Shown piece by piece: positions 58,731 through 64,000 of a DNA stretch of 64,000 nucleotides (position 1 is its first letter; every line of letters begins with the position of its first letter). The position numbers and the translations under genes were made by a program. This DNA is from Xestospongia muta. Lineage: Eukaryota > Porifera > Demospongiae > Haplosclerida > Petrosiidae. The stretch spans positions 2,423,827-2,487,826 of the forward strand of contig OY848919.1 of assembly GCA_963693285.1 (NCBI GenBank), given 5' to 3'. The notes below the pieces were generated by a model that searched no databases, had not been told where the DNA came from, and saw only the letters and a list, made by a program, of their open reading frames with translations.

Positions 58731-61700
58731 TTACCTACACTTCGCTATCAACTTTTGAAGAGTCACCATTACCTTCATTTTAAGAATCTCCATCACCTTC
58801 AATATCGTCATTTGAAGAATTTTCATCACCTTTATTATCATCATTTGAAAAAAAGCCATCACCTTAACTATGATCATTTCAAGTTACGATCACCTTCTCC
58901 TTTACTTTTGTCATTTAAAGAGTCACCTTCACATTCATTATCATCGTCATCATTACTCTTTAGCAAATTCTCATCCACTCCAATTCCATCACCCACACCA
59001 AATATATGTCCACGTGTTCTACCTTACATAAATCTGACTAACCCTACTTGCTTTGTATCTAAATTTTTTTCTTCAAGAAGAATTTATCCTAGGAGAAGTA
59101 TTAAAATAGGAACTAAAACACACTCTACATTATTTGTAAGTAATGAATAATTAATTATTATTAACTGTTATTATTATTATCTTGTTTTATCAGGTAAACT
59201 ACAATGGTGTTATCTCTTTAAGTAAAAGGTTTTTATTGTCTCGTCCGAGACTGTTTCCCTCGTTCAATATAAATATTAGAACATCTTATATCTTTGCTCC
59301 ATTATGGAATTATTATGACATTAGTACATCAGGTAACACAGAATAATAATACATAATATCATTAGTATGTCTAATGTAGTCTATCTTTTACTGTATCATT
59401 AGTGTTGCAGGCCTGGGCAAGTATATGTTTGAAATATACTAATTATTGTGATACTAAAAATAGAATTGACACTGGCTATGAAACAGTTCTATTTTTAGAA
59501 CAATATAGTGTAATCACAAATCTCTAAATTGATACACTTCTAACACAATAATTGGAAAGTGTTTGTTAATCTGATATAAACTTTGACATAAAAAGCCATT
59601 CCACAATGTAAATATTAATATATTTTAAGGTTCCAAGATCAAATATTAAGGGTTTAGAGTTTAGTATTAATTCCACAAAAAAGCACAGCACTCTCTACCA
59701 GAACTCTAGACTCTAGACCTGTAACCTTTTATAACTGTTAGTCATCATCACATATCATACTTCTCACTCAATGCTATATATTGTATAATTTCTATCTAAT
59801 ATTGTGATCTATTTTCTCGACATGTTTTTCTCTTATTTTCATTCAAAAGGTGAAGTGTGTTACCAAGTGTTCCATGATGACAACATCGCTGATCAACCAA
59901 CACTCGATCAAGTTAACAGTATCATTCAAAAGAAACACAATGTCACTTTCAATGGAGTATGGATGATAATAGTCGAGTGGAGAAATGTCCATGCATATCC
60001 ACATGGCTATGTTACTGATTTTCCTAATTCCTATACCAGCACAACTAAAAGTCTATTGAACAGGGTAATATAAAACATACAATGAATTGAAAATCTGAAT
60101 TTTAATTATTTTTAAATCAATCATTTCTTTTAATGACTCTATTCCTCTTCTTATAGGAGAATACCTTTCAAGCTATCATCATTACAGATGAGGTATCATT
60201 GACCTATGTTATCTACATATATCAATGTGGAGATCTTAAATGGGACACCTTCTATTATACATCAACTATTGGTTATAATGTTCCCGGCTATGGTTTTGAG
60301 AATCACCCACTATCAGGAAGAAGAAATGAGATTGCTAGTTTTTTGGATTGCTTTAATCCAAGTTGTAGTTTCCACAATATTTTCTTCTTATTCAAAAATG
60401 ATAAAGGTGGAAAAATTGATGTTATTTATTAATAATTATTGAAATAAATTATCAATAATTATTGATATAAATTATATACATATTTACTCTTTATTATTCA
60501 TACAGTGACTACTTGTCTGGCAGGAAGTCTGTACTTTGTTGTGTATTATGATCCCCACCCACTAAATCCTAAACACTAACTCTACACAGCAAAAAATGGA
60601 CTTCCTTCTGAACAAATAGTCACTACCTTAACGCTATCAATAAATGAAATATTTTAATGATGGTTATATTTTTAATATGTTTCTTGTTTTATAGATCCTA
60701 ATCAGAGATGTCTAGAAGCTAGAAACAACGATGTAAAACGCTTTCACAGATTTTTGACTCCATTATTTACATCTCGCTTTTCATTTGCACAAACATGTCC
60801 CTGTCGACTTGAAATTCTCCGGTTCTTTGATTTTAGATGGTTCAAAATAGGGTCTGAAGGATCTAATATTATATGTTACGCTAACTACAGATTTGGGATC
60901 AGTGGTATTTGCTGTTATAATACGTAAGTCTTAACAAATTTGATGTATCTATTGGTCTGGAAGTTAGTTCCTACTTGAAATTGTTAATAGAATATAATTT
61001 GATTGGCTGTTGTTATGGACATCTGTATATGATATTTGATTGGCTGTTGGTATGGGCATCTGTATATGATATTTGATTGGCTGTTGCTATGGGCATCTGT
61101 ATATGATATTTGATTGGTTGTTGTATTATGTAAGTTTGCTGCATTTTATTTGTCATCATCGTCCAGACAAAATTTTAAGTTATCAATTCATATAATAACT
61201 TAATAATTTATAGTTTTAATAACAGCACCAGTTGTGTAGTCATTTCTACTGATCTACAGAGACAAGTCATGTGATTATTATGATTGATCACTTAAGTACT
61301 GCCAAGCCTTTAGACACATCATTTAATATAACTATATCTTACTAACTTTAATATAACTTCATTTAATATAAGTATATCTTACTAACTTTAATATAACTTC
61401 ATTTAATATAACTATATCTTACTAACTTTAATATAACAAATGTCTTACTATCATAATTATCATTATGTCTTTACTTCACAGGATCTTTGGGTTTAGAATT
61501 GAAGTAGGACCATCAGCAAGTCGAGTTGTTTTACATAATCCATTTATATTTCCAAATTCTTATGATAAATATGATTTAGCTTTTAGAGATGTCTGCTGTA
61601 TAAAGAGTCCTCTGTGTGATGTGTATCACAGACGTCGTCCAAGACTGTTTTGTTATAATCAATTTCCTTTCTTTTTTGGTATGTTACTCCAGCTGGAAAC

Positions 61701-63849
61701 AATAGTACACATTGTTAGCTGAAGTATAATAATTATATTAACATTTAATATTTCTTTTATGGGCTGAGCTAGTCTTTCTTTGAGCTCATTGCATGCATAC
61801 ACCAAAACTCTATATTACTAGTATATCTATCAGCTACTATTATAATAGAATTAGTTCACAAATGACTTACTTTATGATCTTGTTACTTCATTCTTCATTC
61901 ATTGATACTTGTACCAAGAAGGGAGAATAAGGAGGTCTTTTAAAATAACTGATGCTATATTATACTGTAGTGTATTACATTGGTACATTATACTGTAGTG
62001 TATTACGTTGCTACATTATACTGTAGTGTATTACGTTGGTACATTATACTGTAGTGTATTACATTGCCACATTATACTGTAGTGTATTACGTTGCTACAT
62101 TATATTATAGTATATTACATTGCCACATTTTACTGTAGTGTATTACGCTGCTACATTATACTGTAGTGTATTGCATATACTGTAGTGTATTACATTGCTA
62201 CATTATACTGTACTGTATTACAATATACTGTAGTATAATTATATTGCTACATTATACTGTACTGTATTATAATATACTGTAGTGTATGACATTGCTACAT
62301 TATACTGTACTGTATTACAATATACTGTAGTGTATTACATTGCTACATTATACTGTACTGTATTACAATATACTGTAGTGTATTACATTGCTACATTATA
62401 CTGTACTGTATTACAATATACTGTAGTATATTATATTGCTACATTATTTGTACTGTAGGTTTTAACTATGGTGATCCACACATTACAACATTGGATAGAC
62501 GTTCCTATACATTTAATGGACTAGGAGAATATGTCATGACACGTATTACAGGACAATTTGAACTACAAGCAAGAACTATTTTAACCCCTGGCAATACAAC
62601 CAATATAACAGCCACCATCTTCTCAGCTGTTGCGATGGGTAGTCATGGTAACAATAGCATATTGAAAGAAAGAGTCCAGGTATGGAAGCATTAGATAATC
62701 TTCTATAATAATACAAAGTTGACTCTTTTATTGAGGGATATTACTCATGCTCTATTTCCTATTAAACAGGTTGAGATTGGAACAAACAATGAGATGGTCA
62801 TTCTAATAAATGGTACTAATGTTTCATCTCGTCTCACAGCTGTTAATAGCACTGCTCGATATGATACTGTGTATTTGGAGAGACTAGCTGAAGATACTGT
62901 TACTGTAGCATTTTCTAATGATGTAACTGTTAATGTAACTTTAAGAATGAGTTTAATCTCTTTTGTGGTTTTGGTTCCGCAAAGTTTACTTAATAATACT
63001 GATGTCAGTGGTCTCCTTGGTAACATTGATGGAAATAGGAGCAATGAGTTTGTTTATCGTAATGGCACTATGTTACCTGATGACAGCTCTGATCGTATAC
63101 TACATACCTTTGGACAATCATGTAATGAATGGATAAATGGACGGATGGATGGATGGATGGATGAATGAATGATAGTGGATGGATGACTGAATGATAGTGG
63201 ATGGATGGATGGATGAATGAATGGATGGTTGATGATAAGTGATGAATTAATAATTGAAAATTTCTTTCACAGGGCAAATTACAGAAGAAGAAAGTTTATT
63301 TTATTATCCAGATGGACAGAGTGTTGCTAATTTCTCAGTTCCAGATCACCAACCTCAGTTCCTTGATGAATTAGATAATGTCACACGTCAAAAAGCAGAG
63401 ACTGTGTGTGGAGGATTACAAAATATACAATGTATATTTGATTATAGTCAAACACAAAATAAAGAACTAGCACAAAACACACAGAGGACATTGGATGAGA
63501 ATGAAGCAAATCAAAGAATAGCTGGTGAGGAGAACCCTCTCTAATACACAGTTCAATATTCAAATTATTTGTTTTCTCTACTTTTCCAGACAATATTGCT
63601 CCTAATATTGAAGCAGCTGACCAATTTATTATTACAGTTAACAAAACATCCTTATTTATTATGAACATAACAGATCCTGGTGATACAGTTAATGTCACAT
63701 TGGAGGGTAATTTACCAGCTGGCTATATTTTTGAAAGTACAGACACAATCTATACACTAAATATCACTATAACATCAGTGATTGAAGACATAACATTTAC
63801 TGTAATGGCCAGAGATTCGATGGGAGCTGCTACTGCAATCCAGCCACAG
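47107..63849 (+). CDS. Gene B: duplicate MUC4-like gene with giant Ser/Pro exon (partial)
   Basis: Ten exons are visible: 47107-59135, 59194-59332, 59850-60064, 60157-60406, 60695-60923, 61482-61678, 62459-62679, 62770-63121, 63273-63524, 63590-63849. Phases equal those of gene A. The first is a 12,029-base exon of about 4009 codons. NIDO, AMOP and VWD (with GDPH) follow, differing from gene A at few residues (for example Val to Ile and Ala to Val in the first NIDO exon). EGF, membrane and tail exons would lie beyond 64000. No copy of the signal peptide or SMB exons exists between genes A and B, and no ATG is in frame upstream of the exon 3 acceptor. Gene B must therefore use an unrecognised 5' exon, be joined by splicing to gene A's first exons, or be an untranslated duplicate. 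The open 12-kb frame argues against old decay. Confidence 0.8.
58730..58890 (+). other. Frame-shifted segment near the end of the giant exon
   Basis: Repeat codons before 58715 and after 58890 are in the frame of the exon, but those between about 58757 and 58876 are offset. The protein therefore reads a His/Leu-rich stretch (KSHHYLHFKNLHHL type) here. In the offset repeat register, TAA occurs at 58781-58783 and 58865-58867; both are skipped. Confidence 0.85.
60506..60579 (+). other. Candidate alternative terminal exon of gene B
   Basis: This is the counterpart of 36486-36589: same acceptor, same phase and GSLYFVVYY segment, ending in TAA after Pro-Lys-His. The stop positions differ between the copies because of a small indel. 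Confidence 0.35.
61966..62456. repeat. 28-base minisatellite abutting the VWD exon acceptor (gene B)
   Basis: This is the counterpart of 37956-38430, with a different number and order of unit variants. It ends in tactgtag at 62458, the acceptor of exon 62459-62679. The array has changed since the duplication while the exons barely did. Confidence 0.85.
63133..63232. repeat. (GGAT/GAAT)n microsatellite in gene B intron
   Basis: This matches 39116-39187 with an added gactgaatgatagtggatgg block. Confidence 0.85.
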
Positions 63850-64000
63850 GTAACAGCTGCTCAGTATTAAATACTCTTTATATTTATATCTCCTTTTATT
63901 ATTGGTCTATTTAGATAACTAGCACTTATTTTGTTCTTATTGTTGTTTAAAATAATGATTACATTAGTACATATAGATGTGTATTGAAGTACTTACTTAG
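63850..64000 (+). other. Gene B intron running off the window
   Basis: The sequence follows the gene A intron from 39806 almost base for base. The next gene A exon (40032) would correspond to about 64076, beyond the window. Confidence 0.8.

Larger units (their letters stand above)
46560..64000 (+). repeat. Segmental duplication of gene A (from inside its intron 2)
   Basis: From about 46560 the sequence matches gene A from about 32848, both starting at acctttaaaagcagtaag. Similarity runs through introns and exons to the window end (which corresponds to about 39956). Exon 4 differs at a single synonymous base, so the duplication is young. Left of the edge the two loci are unrelated. The source exons 1 and 2 lie outside the duplicated block. 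Confidence 0.9.

Overview
The window looks like nuclear DNA of an early-branching animal, most likely a demosponge of the Amphimedon type. This is an inference. The DNA is strongly AT-rich, the split genes have mostly short GT-AG introns, and the gene set is metazoan: an ABHD18 hydrolase, a GRXCR-type glutaredoxin, a cytosolic histidyl-tRNA synthetase tail, and a SMB-NIDO-AMOP-VWD-EGF membrane mucin. I could not search a database, so the species is not confirmed.

Region 1 (1-25486) is a tandem array of one intronless family on the + strand. It holds four intact genes of about 1310-1316 residues (655-4587, 10075-14010, 16357-20307, 21536-25486), one decayed copy (6482-9584) and two relics (4931-5016, 15453-15649). 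Each protein has a signal peptide, a long Asn-rich beta-helix-like ectodomain with FxxN and GGAI repeats, a Cys-rich stalk, about nine membrane segments and a conserved cytoplasmic end. The flanks repeat too, with the same TATA box 83-99 bases before the start codon. The copies are mosaics of shared variable blocks, as expected from unequal crossing-over and gene conversion.

Region 2 (25968-31204) is a divergent pair with 162 bases between start codons. A four-exon GRXCR1-like gene lies on the minus strand and a ten-exon ABHD18 on the plus strand. I rebuilt both exon by exon and all phases agree. The first intron of the GRXCR gene ends in a seven-unit minisatellite whose unit contains the 3' splice site.

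Region 3 (32068-43838) is a complete MUC4-like gene, here called gene A. It has 22 exons and encodes 1874 residues: signal peptide, two somatomedin B domains, a Ser/Pro array, NIDO, AMOP, VWD with a GDPH site, EGF repeats, one membrane span and a tail ending in a PDZ-ligand-like sequence. A decayed kelch-like fragment (44277-44920, minus) and the last three exons of a histidyl-tRNA synthetase gene (45818-46309, minus) follow.

Region 4 (46560 to the window end) is a recent tandem duplicate of gene A, here called gene B. It starts inside the old intron 2, so the signal peptide and SMB exons were not copied, and the HARS body is missing at that same edge. Its Ser/Pro exon has grown to 12,029 bases, about 4009 codons, with higher-order repeats. 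Near its 3' end the frame stays open only through two compensating frameshifts that skip two nonsense changes. Gene B runs off the window after the VWD and following exons.

Two themes stand out: two surface-protein families are being remodelled by tandem duplication, and several minisatellites carry intron acceptor sites.
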